DNA of 12,053 nt from DATHSN01 sp035464115 (GCA_035464115.1 DATHSN010000249.1:1-12053); one strand, 5' to 3'. Counted from the first letter of the stretch, positions 1-7,881 are shown. A program made the numbers and translations. Notes: a model not told the origin generated them from the sequence alone.

Positions 1-1083
1 GCCCGCCCGCCGCCAGGCGTCGCGCGCCGCCCGCTCGGCGCCGAGCTCATCGGCCCGCCCCGCCAGGCGCCCGAGTGCAGCGGCCCGGGCGGCGGTGCGG
101 GCCGGCGCCGGCGGGGGCGGGACCAACGGGTCGGGGCCGATGGTGAGCACCACGTCGTCGAGCACCACCGCGCCGGGGAGCAGGCCCGACGCGGTGCCCT
201 CACCGCCCGACGCGCGCAGCGGTGCGATCCACAGCGGTGCCCCGTCGACCGCGTCGGAGACGCGGGCCCACAGGTCGTCGCCGACGGTGGAGCCGAGCGG
301 GATGCGCAGCTCGAGCTCGCCGGTGGTGCGGTCCCACACGATGCGGGCGTCGCGGGTGACGTCGACGGTCTCGGCCGGCGCCACCAGCCCGTCGAGCGGC
401 ACGACCCCGCCGTGGAGGAGGTGCGCCGATCCGTCGGCCAGCTCGACGGCCGCCGGCGCGCTCAGCACCGGGACACCGGCGGGGCGGGCGACCGCGGCGG
501 CGGCCGACTCGACGAGGGCGGGCAGCGGCGCGGTCGTGGGACGCGGCACCGGTCCGGTCCAGCGCTCGACCCACCTCGGCGCCCCGAGGAGGTCGTTGGC
601 GGCGGCGGCGCCGGCCGGGACCGCCAGCTCGGTGGAGCCCCGGCCGAGCAGCGCCCGCACCCGCGGATCGAGCTGGGCGACGAGGGCCTCGATCAGCCGG
701 GTGCCCCACTCGGCCCGGGTCACATCGTCGTGGAGCGCGACGACCAGGCGGGCCAGGGGCTCGTGGCGGCCCAGCTCGTCGGGGCCGACGTCGACGGACC
801 CGGCCCGGCCCTCCCGCGCCAGCTCGGCAGCCGACGCCCCGAGGAGCGCGGCGAGCGCGGCGAGCACCGCCTCGTCGGGTGCCGTGGCGGCATCGAGGTC
901 GGGGCTCTCGACGCGGATCTCGGCCAGGCGGTCGGGGGCGGCGAGGTCGACGACGACCGACAGGGCGTCGCCGAGCCGTCCCTCGACGACCCCGGCGACA
1001 CCTCCGCCCGGGTCGTCGACCGCAGCCGCCCACCAGGTGGCCACATCGGCGTCGTGGGCGGCGAGGAAGCGCTCGGCGCTCAT
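1..1083 (-). CDS. Uncharacterised protein coupled to sigma-like gene (C-terminus off the left edge)
   Basis: An open frame of 361 codons with no stop runs from an ATG at 1083 to the window edge, so the gene continues outside. Its ATG overlaps the stop of the upstream sigma-like gene as ATGA, which implies translational coupling and a shared job. I do not recognise a family. The protein is rich in Ala, Asp and Val. The first ~150 residues look mostly helical (start MSAERFLAAHDADVATWW). Roughly residues 225-320 alternate hydrophobic and polar residues as in a beta-rich domain (for example ARIVWDRTTGELELRIPLGS). A proline patch (PPPPAP) is followed by an Ala/Arg-rich helix that reaches the edge. 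I see no signal peptide or membrane segment in the visible part, so a classical membrane-anchored anti-sigma factor is not supported, although an unseen C-terminal domain could change this. That the frame is real is fairly sure; the function is unknown. Confidence 0.72.
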   Translation of the reverse strand, partial: MSAERFLAAHDADVATWWAAAVDDPGGGVAGVVEGRLGDALSVVVDLAAPDRLAEIRVESPDLDAATAPDEAVLAALAALLGASAAELAREGRAGSVDVGPDELGRHEPLARLVVALHDDVTRAEWGTRLIEALVAQLDPRVRALLGRGSTELAVPAGAAAANDLLGAPRWVERWTGPVPRPTTAPLPALVESAAAAVARPAGVPVLSAPAAVELADGSAHLLHGGVVPLDGLVAPAETVDVTRDARIVWDRTTGELELRIPLGSTVGDDLWARVSDAVDGAPLWIAPLRASGGEGTASGLLPGAVVLDDVVLTIGPDPLVPPPPAPARTAARAAALGRLAGRADELGAERAARDAWRRAG

Positions 1084-1835
1084 CGCAACCCCACCTCCCG
1101 GCAGGCCGCGGCGAGCAGCTCGATGACCCGGCGACCGCATCGGAGCTTGCGCTGGCGCACCGCGGCGTCGGGCGCGCCGGCGGGGAAGCGCTCGGGATCG
1201 GCGTGGTGGAGCGCCGCGTAGAGAGCACGGTCGAACCAGGTGGTGCCGCCGGTGAGCCCGCCGGTGAGGTCGCCCGGCAGCGCGCCCCGGTCGAGGGTGG
1301 CGAGCACGTGGAGGGCGGCGGCGGTGACGACCCGTGCGTCGCAGCCGGAGGGCCTCAGCTCGGCCGACGCGGCGATGCGACCCACCGCGGCCGCCAGCGC
1401 GCGCACCAGCTCCGACGAGTCGACCTCGGTGAGCGCGGCCAACCCGGAGGGCGGCCCGGTGACCCCGGCGGCGTCGTCGTAGCGGTCGAGCGCCGTCGAG
1501 GTGGGCTCGGCGGCGTGGTGGGGCGTCGCCACCTCGCGGCGCCGCGGCGCGCCCCGGGCCCAGTCGATGGCGACCCGGTCGATGATGCGGTGGGCCAGCA
1601 CGCGGGTGCGGACCTCGTCCAGACCGGGGTACGGCTGCTCGCGCCGGCCGAAGGTGGCGACGGCCCGGAGCCACGCCTCCTGGCGCACGTCGGCGGCGAG
1701 GTCGTCGGGCAGACCGGCCGACCGCACGGCGCGCCCGGCCCGCTGGGTGCCTGCCGGGCCGACGATCACGGCGAGCACCTCCTCGAGCTGACGGTCGAGG
1801 CTGGGTCCCGGATCCTCGGCCTGCTCCGTCGACAC
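1080..1835 (-). CDS. Sigma-70 region-2-like (ECF-like) regulatory protein
   Basis: The 251-residue product, counted from the GTG at 1835, carries a stretch at about residues 42-100 that resembles sigma-70 region 2: LPDDLAADVRQEAWLRAVA followed by VLAHRIIDRVAIDWARGAPRR, the helix pair that contacts core polymerase and the -10 element. The C-terminal part (about 165-250) ends in a basic segment (AVRQRKLRCGRRVIELL) that could be a degenerate DNA-binding region, but I cannot make out a clean region 4. The start is uncertain. The frame stays open to a GTG at 1967, with an ATG at 1925. I prefer 1835 because a GGGAG lies just upstream, a TACGCT -10-like hexamer sits at 1868-1873, and a longer version would have to encode a perfect 26-bp palindrome. 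The stop overlaps the next gene by ATGA. It may be a true alternative sigma factor or a protein that only keeps the fold. Confidence 0.62.
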   Translation of the reverse strand: MSTEQAEDPGPSLDRQLEEVLAVIVGPAGTQRAGRAVRSAGLPDDLAADVRQEAWLRAVATFGRREQPYPGLDEVRTRVLAHRIIDRVAIDWARGAPRRREVATPHHAAEPTSTALDRYDDAAGVTGPPSGLAALTEVDSSELVRALAAAVGRIAASAELRPSGCDARVVTAAALHVLATLDRGALPGDLTGGLTGGTTWFDRALYAALHHADPERFPAGAPDAAVRQRKLRCGRRVIELLAAACREVGLR

Positions 1836-1867
1836 GATCTCCCGTCCGCCACCGTCGATGGGGGCGG

Positions 1868-1873
1868 AGCGTA
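1868..1873 (-). promoter_or_regulatory. Candidate -10 element of the sigma-like gene
   Basis: The minus strand reads TACGCT here (TANNNT). Transcription would start near 1861, leaving a leader of about 26 nt that contains GGGAG before the GTG at 1835. The -35 position, 17 bp further upstream, falls at 1891-1896, the centre of the palindrome at 1880-1905, and has no consensus-like hexamer. This is prediction from spacing only. Confidence 0.35.
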
Positions 1874-1879
1874 CGCGAT

Positions 1880-1905
1880 CGGGGGCGGTCGATCGACCGC
1901 CCCCG
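1880..1905. promoter_or_regulatory. Perfect 26-bp palindrome, candidate operator
   Basis: Each arm is 13 bp with no spacer; the core reads GGTCGATCGACC and is flanked on both sides by a G/C run. It lies between the CoA-transferase stop (2001) and the preferred start of the sigma-like gene (1835), over the place where the -35 element would be. A dimeric regulator site, possibly autoregulatory, is the simplest reading. A transcript hairpin is the alternative, but there is no T-tract and no adjacent stop codon. Confidence 0.55.
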
Positions 1906-1970
1906 ACAGGTCCCGCCTCGCCCATGGTCCCGCCGGTGGACGTCACCCTCTGGATCGAGGTGACCACGTT

Positions 1971-2008
1971 CGGTGTGACCGGCTGCGGTTGGGACCTCGG
2001 TCACACCG
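1971..2008 (-). terminator. Hairpin across the end of the CoA-transferase operon
   Basis: CGGTGTGACC at 1971-1980 and GGTCACACCG at 1999-2008 form a perfect 10-bp inverted repeat around an 18-nt loop. The minus-strand stop codon (2003-2001) lies inside the stem. No U-tract follows, which is common in GC-rich actinobacteria. It could terminate or stabilise the operon mRNA; a protein-binding site is also possible, since the same GGTCAC motif recurs on the minus strand at 1959-1964. Confidence 0.45.
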
Positions 2009-3185
2009 GAGCGGCGGGGGGTTCCTCGTCGAGATCGGCCAGCACCGCGTCGGTGTCGGCGCCGAGGGGCCGGGCCGCGAAGCGGACCCGGCCGGGCGTG
2101 GCCGACAGGCGGGCGACCAGGCCCTGCATGGGCGTGCCGTCGACGTCGACCACCGTGCCCCGGGCCCGGTAGTGCGGGTCGGCGCCGATGTCGGCCATGT
2201 CGTAGACGGGCGCGGCGGCCGCCTCGGCGGCCAGGAACACGTCGAGCACCTCGGCGAGGGGCCGGGCGCCGACCCACGCCGCCACGAGGGCGTCGACCTC
2301 GTCGCGATGGGCCACCCGCCCGGCGAAGCTGGCGAAGCGCTCGTCGTCGCCCACCCCGACGATGGCCATCACCCGCCGAGCCACCGACTCCGCCGAGGTC
2401 GAGATGGCCACCCACCGGTCGTCGGCGGTGCGGTAGGTGCCCCGCGGCACGGTGTAGGGGATGCCCGAGCCGAGCCGCTCGGGGAGCTCACCGGTGCGGG
2501 CCCACACCGAGAACAGCGGGCCCATCAGCTGGAACATGCTCTCGAGCAGGTTCACGTCGACCACCTGGCCCTGCCCCGAGTGCAGCGCCACCATGGTGGC
2601 GAAGGCAGCCACGAGGGCGGTGACCTCGTCGGTGAGCGCGATGGGCGGCAGCAGGGGGGCGCCGTCGGGCTCGCCGTTGATGGCGGCGAACCCCGACATG
2701 GCCTCGGCGAGGGTGGCGAACCCGGGGCGCTGGGCGTAGGGCCCGTCCTGGCCGAACCCCGACACCCGGGTGACGACCAGCCGGGGGTTGTGCTCGAGGA
2801 GCACGTCGGGGCCGAGCCCCAGCGCCTCGAGCTTGCCGGGCCGGAAGTTCTCGACGAGCACGTCGGCGGTGGCCACCAGGCGCAGGAGCGCGTCGCGCCC
2901 CTCGGGTGCCTTGAGGTCGAGCACGACCGAGCGCTTGCCCCGGCCCACCAGCTTCCACATGAAGGTGACGTCGTCGTCGGGATCGCGCCACCCCATGGCC
3001 CGGGTGGTGTCGCCCCCCTCGGGGCGCTCGACCTTGATGACGTCGGCACCGAAGTCGGCGAGGTAGCGGGCGCAGCCCGGCCCCGCGAGCACGGTGGCGA
3101 GGTCGACGACCCGCAGGTCGGCGAGCGGGCCGGCGTCGGGCCCCGGACGGCCGGGGCCGGTCGACGGCGGCACGGTGGCGCTCAC
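2001..3185 (-). CDS. Class III (CaiB/BaiF family) CoA-transferase
   Basis: The 394-residue protein has the length and motifs of formyl-CoA-transferase-like enzymes, which move CoA from an acyl-CoA to a free acid. Visible signatures are LADLRVVDLATVLAGPGCAR near the N-terminus, FGADVIKVERPEGGDTTR (about 45-62), GRGKRSVVLDLKAPEGRD, and DVLVENFRPGKLEALGLG. The conserved Asp aligned with catalytic Asp169 of Oxalobacter Frc is D186 in PIALTDEVTAL, and the GQGQVVDVNLLES dimer segment follows. The GTG start at 3185 overlaps the phosphoesterase stop as GTGA; the upstream extension of this frame is only a shadow of the phosphoesterase. It is the last gene of the carboxylase operon. The exact acid and CoA donor cannot be read from sequence, so 'formyl-CoA transferase' or 'alpha-methylacyl-CoA racemase' would over-specify; the racemases belong to the same superfamily. 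Confidence 0.92.
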   Translation of the reverse strand: MSATVPPSTGPGRPGPDAGPLADLRVVDLATVLAGPGCARYLADFGADVIKVERPEGGDTTRAMGWRDPDDDVTFMWKLVGRGKRSVVLDLKAPEGRDALLRLVATADVLVENFRPGKLEALGLGPDVLLEHNPRLVVTRVSGFGQDGPYAQRPGFATLAEAMSGFAAINGEPDGAPLLPPIALTDEVTALVAAFATMVALHSGQGQVVDVNLLESMFQLMGPLFSVWARTGELPERLGSGIPYTVPRGTYRTADDRWVAISTSAESVARRVMAIVGVGDDERFASFAGRVAHRDEVDALVAAWVGARPLAEVLDVFLAAEAAAAPVYDMADIGADPHYRARGTVVDVDGTPMQGLVARLSATPGRVRFAARPLGADTDAVLADLDEEPPAAPV

Positions 3186-4186
3186 GCCCGGGGCCACACC
3201 GCGAAGCAGCGGTCGTCGACGTCGCCGAAGGCGTAGTCGACGTAGTCGATGATGCCGGCGTAGAGGCCCCGGCACCGCTCGGACCAGCGCAGGGCCTCGG
3301 CGGTGGAGATGCGGCGGTGGATCTGCAGCACCCCGCCCTCGAACACCCGGTACTCGGCCCACGAGCCCGGGAAGTCCTTCACGCACGCCACCTCGACCCA
3401 CGGGACGCCACCGGTGACCGAGATGTGGCGCACCCGGTTGCGGTGGGTGTGGCCGGCGAAGTAGCCGATGACCGACGGGCGACGCACCACGAGGTCGACG
3501 AGCGCCTCCGAGGACGACGGGTCGATGCCGAAGTACTCGTCGGGCCGCGGCGAGTTGTCGGGCGACCAGACGTGGTGGTGGCCGAACACCATGACCGGGC
3601 GGTCGGCGTCGGCGGCCACGTCGTCGAGCCACTCGAGCTGCTCGGGGTCGATGCCACCGCCGGCGTGGTGCGGCAGGGTGGTGTCGATCATGGCCAGCCG
3701 GACCCCGGGCAGGTCGACGAGCACCGGGTCGGACGGGGCCTCGGTCTGGCCCCGGTAGGCGTCGTGGTTGCCCCGGATGTGGTGGAGCCGGTCGCCGAAC
3801 GCCCCGCCGTAGACCTCGAGGAAGCGGGCGTACTCCTCGGGGGTGCCGTCGTTGGTGAGGTCGCCCTTGGCCAGCACCACCGCCGGGTCGATCGCCGCGA
3901 TCTCGGCCACCGCCCCCCGGTTCATCACCTCGGGGTAGGGGTCGGCGCCGGGCTCGGCGGTGAACACGGGCGTCTCCACCCCGGTGATGACCCCGCACTC
4001 GGTCTCGCCGAAGTGGACGTCGTTGACCGTGGCGAAGCGGCACAGCAGCTCGCCGGGCGCCGGCAGCGTGCGGAAGCGGACGCCGGCCACCTCGTGGACG
4101 GCATCGGGGAGCAGGTCGGTGATGCGACGGACCTCGGTCCCGTCGTGCAGGACCGCTTCGTCGTCGGCGACGGTGGTGAGCTCCAC
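3182..4186 (-). CDS. Calcineurin-like metallophosphoesterase
   Basis: The 334-residue protein shows the full set of metal-binding motifs of the family: DVHFG (D56, H58), KGDLTNDG (D109), GNHD (N140, H141), FGHHHVW (H203 region) and GHTHRN (H246, H248). These bind a di-metal centre that hydrolyses phosphomono- or diesters. The layout resembles class III cyclic-nucleotide phosphodiesterases and related enzymes (CpdA-like), but the substrate is not determined. About 50 residues precede the catalytic domain (VADDEAVLHDGTEVRRIT), perhaps a small beta domain, and about 75 residues follow the last motif. There is no signal peptide, so it should be cytoplasmic. The GTG start at 4186 lies 1 nt after the epsilon-subunit stop, and the stop overlaps the CoA-transferase start. 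Placement inside a carboxylase/CoA-transferase operon is unusual and suggests a substrate linked to CoA or acyl metabolism; that is inference. Confidence 0.9.
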   Translation of the reverse strand: MELTTVADDEAVLHDGTEVRRITDLLPDAVHEVAGVRFRTLPAPGELLCRFATVNDVHFGETECGVITGVETPVFTAEPGADPYPEVMNRGAVAEIAAIDPAVVLAKGDLTNDGTPEEYARFLEVYGGAFGDRLHHIRGNHDAYRGQTEAPSDPVLVDLPGVRLAMIDTTLPHHAGGGIDPEQLEWLDDVAADADRPVMVFGHHHVWSPDNSPRPDEYFGIDPSSSEALVDLVVRRPSVIGYFAGHTHRNRVRHISVTGGVPWVEVACVKDFPGSWAEYRVFEGGVLQIHRRISTAEALRWSERCRGLYAGIIDYVDYAFGDVDDRCFAVWPRA

Positions 4187-4187
4187 C

Positions 4188-4387
4188 TCAGAGGGTGGGC
4201 CGGTCGCGCCGGCTGGCCACGGGCTTGCGCCACCACCGCCCCGAGAACCGCCAGGCCGGCGGGCCCGGCGGCGGGGGCGGCGGACCGGCGGGGGCGGCCG
4301 ACGAGAGCAGCACCTGCACCGCGGCGGCGATGGCCGCGGCCTCCTCGTCGGTGGGGGTGGGCCGCACCGAGAAACCGGGGGTGTCGG

Positions 4388-4391
<4 letters not shown>
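4188..4391 (-). CDS. accE: Acyl-CoA carboxylase epsilon subunit
   Basis: This is a 67-residue protein starting at a GTG that overlaps the carboxyltransferase stop as GTGA. The N-terminal part FSVRPTPTDEEAAAIAAAVQ is the short helix typical of actinobacterial epsilon subunits (PccE/AccE type), which bind the alpha and beta subunits and raise activity. A run of prolines (PPPPPPGPP, about 37-45) leads to an aromatic/basic tail with WRFSGRWWRKP, similar to the conserved tryptophan-rich C-terminus of the family. Size and position directly after the beta subunit are diagnostic. It is easy to miss because a longer shadow frame of the carboxyltransferase region runs into it. Confidence 0.85.
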
Positions 4392-5938
<1,547 letters not shown>

Positions 5939-5945
5939 GGGGCGG

Positions 5946-5951
5946 AGGCTA
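5946..5951 (-). promoter_or_regulatory. -10 element of the carboxylase operon (leaderless)
   Basis: The minus strand reads TAGCCT, separated from the ATG at 5938 by 7 nt with no Shine-Dalgarno sequence (the spacer is CCGCCCC). Transcription is expected to start at or next to the A of the ATG. Confidence 0.6.
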
Positions 5952-5992
5952 GTGGTCGTCACCGGGACGGGACAGCGGGCCCAGGACCGGAA

Positions 5993-6017
5993 CCGACGGG
6001 GCCGGGCGGCCCGTCGG
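5993..6017. promoter_or_regulatory. Inverted repeat upstream of LOG, candidate operator
   Basis: CCGACGGG (5993-6000) and CCCGTCGG (6010-6017) form a perfect 8-bp inverted repeat with a 9-bp spacer. It ends 3 bp before the TACGGT hexamer of the LOG gene and lies in the divergent spacer shared with the carboxylase operon, about 42 bp behind that operon's -10. A regulator site acting on LOG is plausible. In such GC-rich DNA, short repeats also arise by chance. Confidence 0.35.
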
Positions 6018-6020
6018 GGC

Positions 6021-6026
6021 TACGGT
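6021..6026 (+). promoter_or_regulatory. -10 element of the LOG gene (leaderless)
   Basis: TACGGT is followed by 6 nt (GCGCGG) and then the GTG at 6033. There is no purine-rich ribosome-binding site, so the mRNA probably begins at the start codon. It mirrors the arrangement on the opposite strand at 5946-5951. Confidence 0.6.
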
Positions 6027-6032
6027 GCGCGG

Positions 6033-6623
6033 GTGTCCGGGCTGCGGCGGGTGTGCGTGTTCTGTGGGTCCTCGTCGGGGTCGCGCCGCGACTACGAGGA
6101 CGCCACGGTGGCCCTCGGGCGTCTGCTCGTCGAGCGCGACATCGGCCTCGTCTACGGCGGTGCCGCCGTCGGGCTCATGGGCGTGCTGGCCGACTCGGTG
6201 CTGAGCGGCGGCGGCGAGGTCATCGGCGTGATCCCCGAGGCGCTGGTCGCCAAGGAGATCGCCCACGAAGGCTTGACCGAGCTGCGGGTCGTGGCGTCGA
6301 TGCACGAGCGCAAGGCGGTGATGGCCGAGCTGGCCGACGCGTTCATCGCCCTGCCCGGCGGCTACGGCACGTTCGAGGAGACCTTCGAGATGATCACGTG
6401 GACCCAGCTCGGCCTGCACGACAAGGCGGTCGGCCTGCTCGACGTCGAGGGGTTCTTCTCGTCGCTGGCGGCGTTCCTCGACCACGCGGTGGCCGAGGGC
6501 TTCGTCCGCGAGCCGCACCGGGACCTCGTCGTCTCCGACGACGACCCGGTGCGGCTGCTCGACCGGCTCGCTCAGTTCGAGGCGCCGGCCGTCCCCAAGT
6601 GGATCGAGCGCTCCGAGAGCTGA
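6033..6623 (+). CDS. LOG-family protein (cytokinin riboside 5'-monophosphate phosphoribohydrolase type)
   Basis: The 196-residue protein has the LOG fold signatures: VCVFCGSSSG at the N-terminus (nucleotide-binding loop), LVYGGAAVGLMG, IGVIPEAL, MHERK (R93, K94), and the defining PGGYGTFEE motif (108-116) followed by ITWTQLG. Enzymes of this family release the base from nucleoside 5'-monophosphates. The bacterial role is often general nucleotide turnover, with cytokinin production only in some species. The older 'lysine decarboxylase' label for this family is a misannotation. The GTG at 6033 is chosen because it directly precedes the conserved RRVCVFC strand and has a -10 hexamer 6 nt upstream; the open frame further upstream overlaps the divergent gene. 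The length is typical. Confidence 0.92.
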   Translation: MSGLRRVCVFCGSSSGSRRDYEDATVALGRLLVERDIGLVYGGAAVGLMGVLADSVLSGGGEVIGVIPEALVAKEIAHEGLTELRVVASMHERKAVMAELADAFIALPGGYGTFEETFEMITWTQLGLHDKAVGLLDVEGFFSSLAAFLDHAVAEGFVREPHRDLVVSDDDPVRLLDRLAQFEAPAVPKWIERSES

Positions 6624-6772
6624 GCTCGACCCGGTGGTCGAGGCCGGAAGACCGGCCGCTGCGATCGCGGCCGGGGGCGGTGCGTCAGGTGCCACCGGCG
6701 GGCGTGGTCGGCGGCGACCGCGGCGTGCTCGGTGGTGATCACCTGGGCGAGGTGGTGGGTGTAGGGGTGCAT
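6572..6772 (-). CDS. Small basic protein with a strong ribosome-binding site (hypothetical)
   Basis: An ATG at 6772 is preceded by AGGAG with a 7-nt spacer, one of the best Shine-Dalgarno sequences in the window. The 66-residue product starts MHPYTHHLAQVITTEHAAVA, an amphipathic-looking helix rich in His and Ala, and continues with a basic Arg/Pro-rich tail. I cannot assign a family; the start resembles other short actinobacterial proteins of unknown function, which is only an impression. Its last 52 bp run antisense to the 3' end of the LOG gene and through the hairpins after it, so the C-terminal part is doubtful. No TANNNT promoter is evident directly upstream. Confidence 0.4.
   Translation of the reverse strand: MHPYTHHLAQVITTEHAAVAADHARRWHLTHRPRPRSQRPVFRPRPPGRAQLSERSIHLGTAGASN
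6625..6672 (+). terminator. Tandem hairpins after LOG
   Basis: CTCGACC (6625-6631) pairs with GGTCGAG (6636-6642) around a 4-nt loop, starting one base after the stop codon. GGCCGG (6642-6647) pairs with CCGGCC (6652-6657) around AAGA, and GGCCGC (6654-6659) can pair with GCGGCC (6667-6672). Neighbouring stems share bases and would partly compete. No T-tract follows, as is usual for actinobacterial terminators. Confidence 0.5.
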
Positions 6773-6979
6773 GGTGGTGCTCCTGGAGGGTCGGTGGTGG
6801 GCCACGGCGGTGCCGGCGGGAGCCGGCGACGACCGTGGCGACGGTGGACGGGCGCGGCCGACGCCCACCGATGCGCCGGTGGACGGCGGCCGCGCCGCCG
6901 GCGACGGGCCGCGACCAGCTCGACGCCGCGCGCGCCGGACCGGTCGGGTGATGAGGGGCCGGGGCGAACCCGGCGGGCC

Positions 6980-7048
6980 TCAGGTGGTGGGTCGAGCGTC
7001 CCCGGGGCGCGCCCGGTCGTCGGCCGCACGACGGCGGATCGAGAGCAT
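6980..7048 (-). CDS. Tiny ORF (22 residues) with a strong ribosome-binding site
   Basis: An ATG at 7048 follows GAGGAGG with a 6-nt spacer, the strongest Shine-Dalgarno sequence in the window. The product is only 22 residues, MLSIRRRAADDRARPGDARP and two threonines, basic at its N-terminus. It lies 111 bp downstream of the hydrolase stop on the same strand and 207 bp upstream of the other small ORF. It may be a leader peptide or a true small protein; no function can be assigned. The signal for translation initiation is the only positive evidence. Confidence 0.35.
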   Translation of the reverse strand: MLSIRRRAADDRARPGDARPTT

Positions 7049-7158
7049 GGCGCACCTCCTCGGGGACGGGACCGGCGACGCCGGACGCCGGTGATCCAGC
7101 GCCTGTCGAGCCTCGCCGCCGGACGCGATGCCGTCCAGCGGTTTACGCGTGCCGGCGA

Positions 7159-7875
7159 TCAGCCGCCGACGGGCAGGTGCTCGGCGAGGAACGAGCGGGT
7201 GCGGGTCCACGCCGCGGCCGCGGCCTCGGGGTTGGAGAACATCTCGGAGTGGTCGTTGTCGAACGCGTGACCGGCGTCGGGCTGCACGAGCACCTCGACG
7301 TTCGCCATCGACGAGGTCGCCTCGCGGATGCGGTCGACGTCGGCCATCGGCAGGTAGGGGTCGTCGGCGCCGAAGTGGAACAGGATCGGGCAGGTGACCT
7401 GGTCGACCAGGCCGATGGCGTCGGCCACCCCCGATCCGTAGTAGGAGACCGCCACCGCCGGATCGTCGTGCGCGGCGAGCAGGTAGGTCATGGTGCCGCC
7501 GAAGCAGAAGCCGAGGACGCCGACGCCGTCGGTGGTCTCGTCGAGGTCGCGCAGGTGGCCGAGCGCGGCGCGCAGGTCGGCGAGGCCCTGCTCGGCGTCG
7601 AACTGGCCGGCGACGCCCATCGCCTCGCCCAGCCCCTCGGGGGTGAAGACCTCGAGGCGGTAGTCGGGCTGCACCCGCCAGAAGCAGTCGGGAGCGAGGA
7701 CCACGTAGCCGAGCCCGGCGAGCCGGTCGGCCACCTCGCGGATGTAGGCGTTCACCCCGCCGATCTCCTGGATGAGGAGGATGCCCGGACCCTGCCCGGT
7801 GTCGGGGAGGGCGAGGTGGCCCCCGAAGGTGCCGCCGTCGGGCGCGGTGATGGTCTCGGTGCGGGTGCTCGACAT
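7159..7875 (-). CDS. Dienelactone hydrolase family protein
   Basis: The 238-residue alpha/beta hydrolase carries the dienelactone hydrolase layout. The nucleophile C124 is in GFCFGG, the acid is D171 or D172 in FGADDPY, the base H203 is in DAGHAFDND, and E37 in QEIGGVNAYIRE matches the Glu that holds the resting Cys in the Pseudomonas enzyme. The strand VVLAPDCFW also fits. Family members open the lactone in chlorocatechol degradation, but most chromosomal homologues act on other esters or lactones, and no aromatic-degradation genes are near. It is cytoplasmic, with no signal peptide. The ATG at 7875 is supported by a TAGTCT hexamer 6 nt upstream. It diverges from the DNA ligase gene across 47 bp. 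Confidence 0.92.
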   Translation of the reverse strand: MSSTRTETITAPDGGTFGGHLALPDTGQGPGILLIQEIGGVNAYIREVADRLAGLGYVVLAPDCFWRVQPDYRLEVFTPEGLGEAMGVAGQFDAEQGLADLRAALGHLRDLDETTDGVGVLGFCFGGTMTYLLAAHDDPAVAVSYYGSGVADAIGLVDQVTCPILFHFGADDPYLPMADVDRIREATSSMANVEVLVQPDAGHAFDNDHSEMFSNPEAAAAAWTRTRSFLAEHLPVGG

Positions 7876-7881
7876 GCGCGG

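Larger units (their letters stand above)
6624..7158. other. 535-bp stretch without a large gene
   Basis: The stretch lies between the converging LOG (plus) and hydrolase (minus) genes. It holds hairpins after LOG (6625-6672), two small minus-strand ORFs with good ribosome-binding sites (starts at 6772 and 7048), and a CCGGCG/CGCCGG repeat (7072-7084) that may help end the hydrolase transcript. Longer frames here, such as a plus frame from 6771, have no ribosome-binding site and an Arg/Gly-rich composition typical of non-coding GC-rich DNA. I see no tRNA, known ncRNA or mobile-element remnant. Confidence 0.5.

Noticed and set aside
200..1228. A 342-codon minus-strand frame overlapping the unrecognised protein.
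   Set aside because: It is Arg-rich, has no ribosome-binding site and ends inside. The alternative frame from 1083 is open to the edge, has balanced composition and an ATGA coupling.
879..3236. A 785-codon plus-strand open frame.
   Set aside because: It is antisense to the sigma-like and CoA-transferase genes, has Gly/His/Arg-rich composition with no motif, and arises because stop codons are rare in GC-rich DNA.
3186..4043. An N-terminal extension of the CoA-transferase at 2001-3185 by 286 codons.
   Set aside because: The extension is a shifted-frame reading of the phosphoesterase gene; the family N-terminal motif starts shortly after the GTG at 3185.
6033..6623. Naming the LOG-family gene a lysine decarboxylase.
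   Set aside because: PGGYGTFEE defines the phosphoribohydrolase family; the decarboxylase name is an old misannotation.
7072..7091. CCGGCG-A-CGCCGG with a further ACGCCGG copy as a possible regulatory repeat.
   Set aside because: It is short and built of CG-rich words that recur widely in this DNA; at most a weak terminator for the hydrolase gene.
6771..7094. A 107-codon plus-strand frame in the gap after LOG.
   Set aside because: No ribosome-binding site or -10 hexamer precedes it and the product is Arg/Gly-rich without structure. The minus-strand small ORFs have much better initiation signals.
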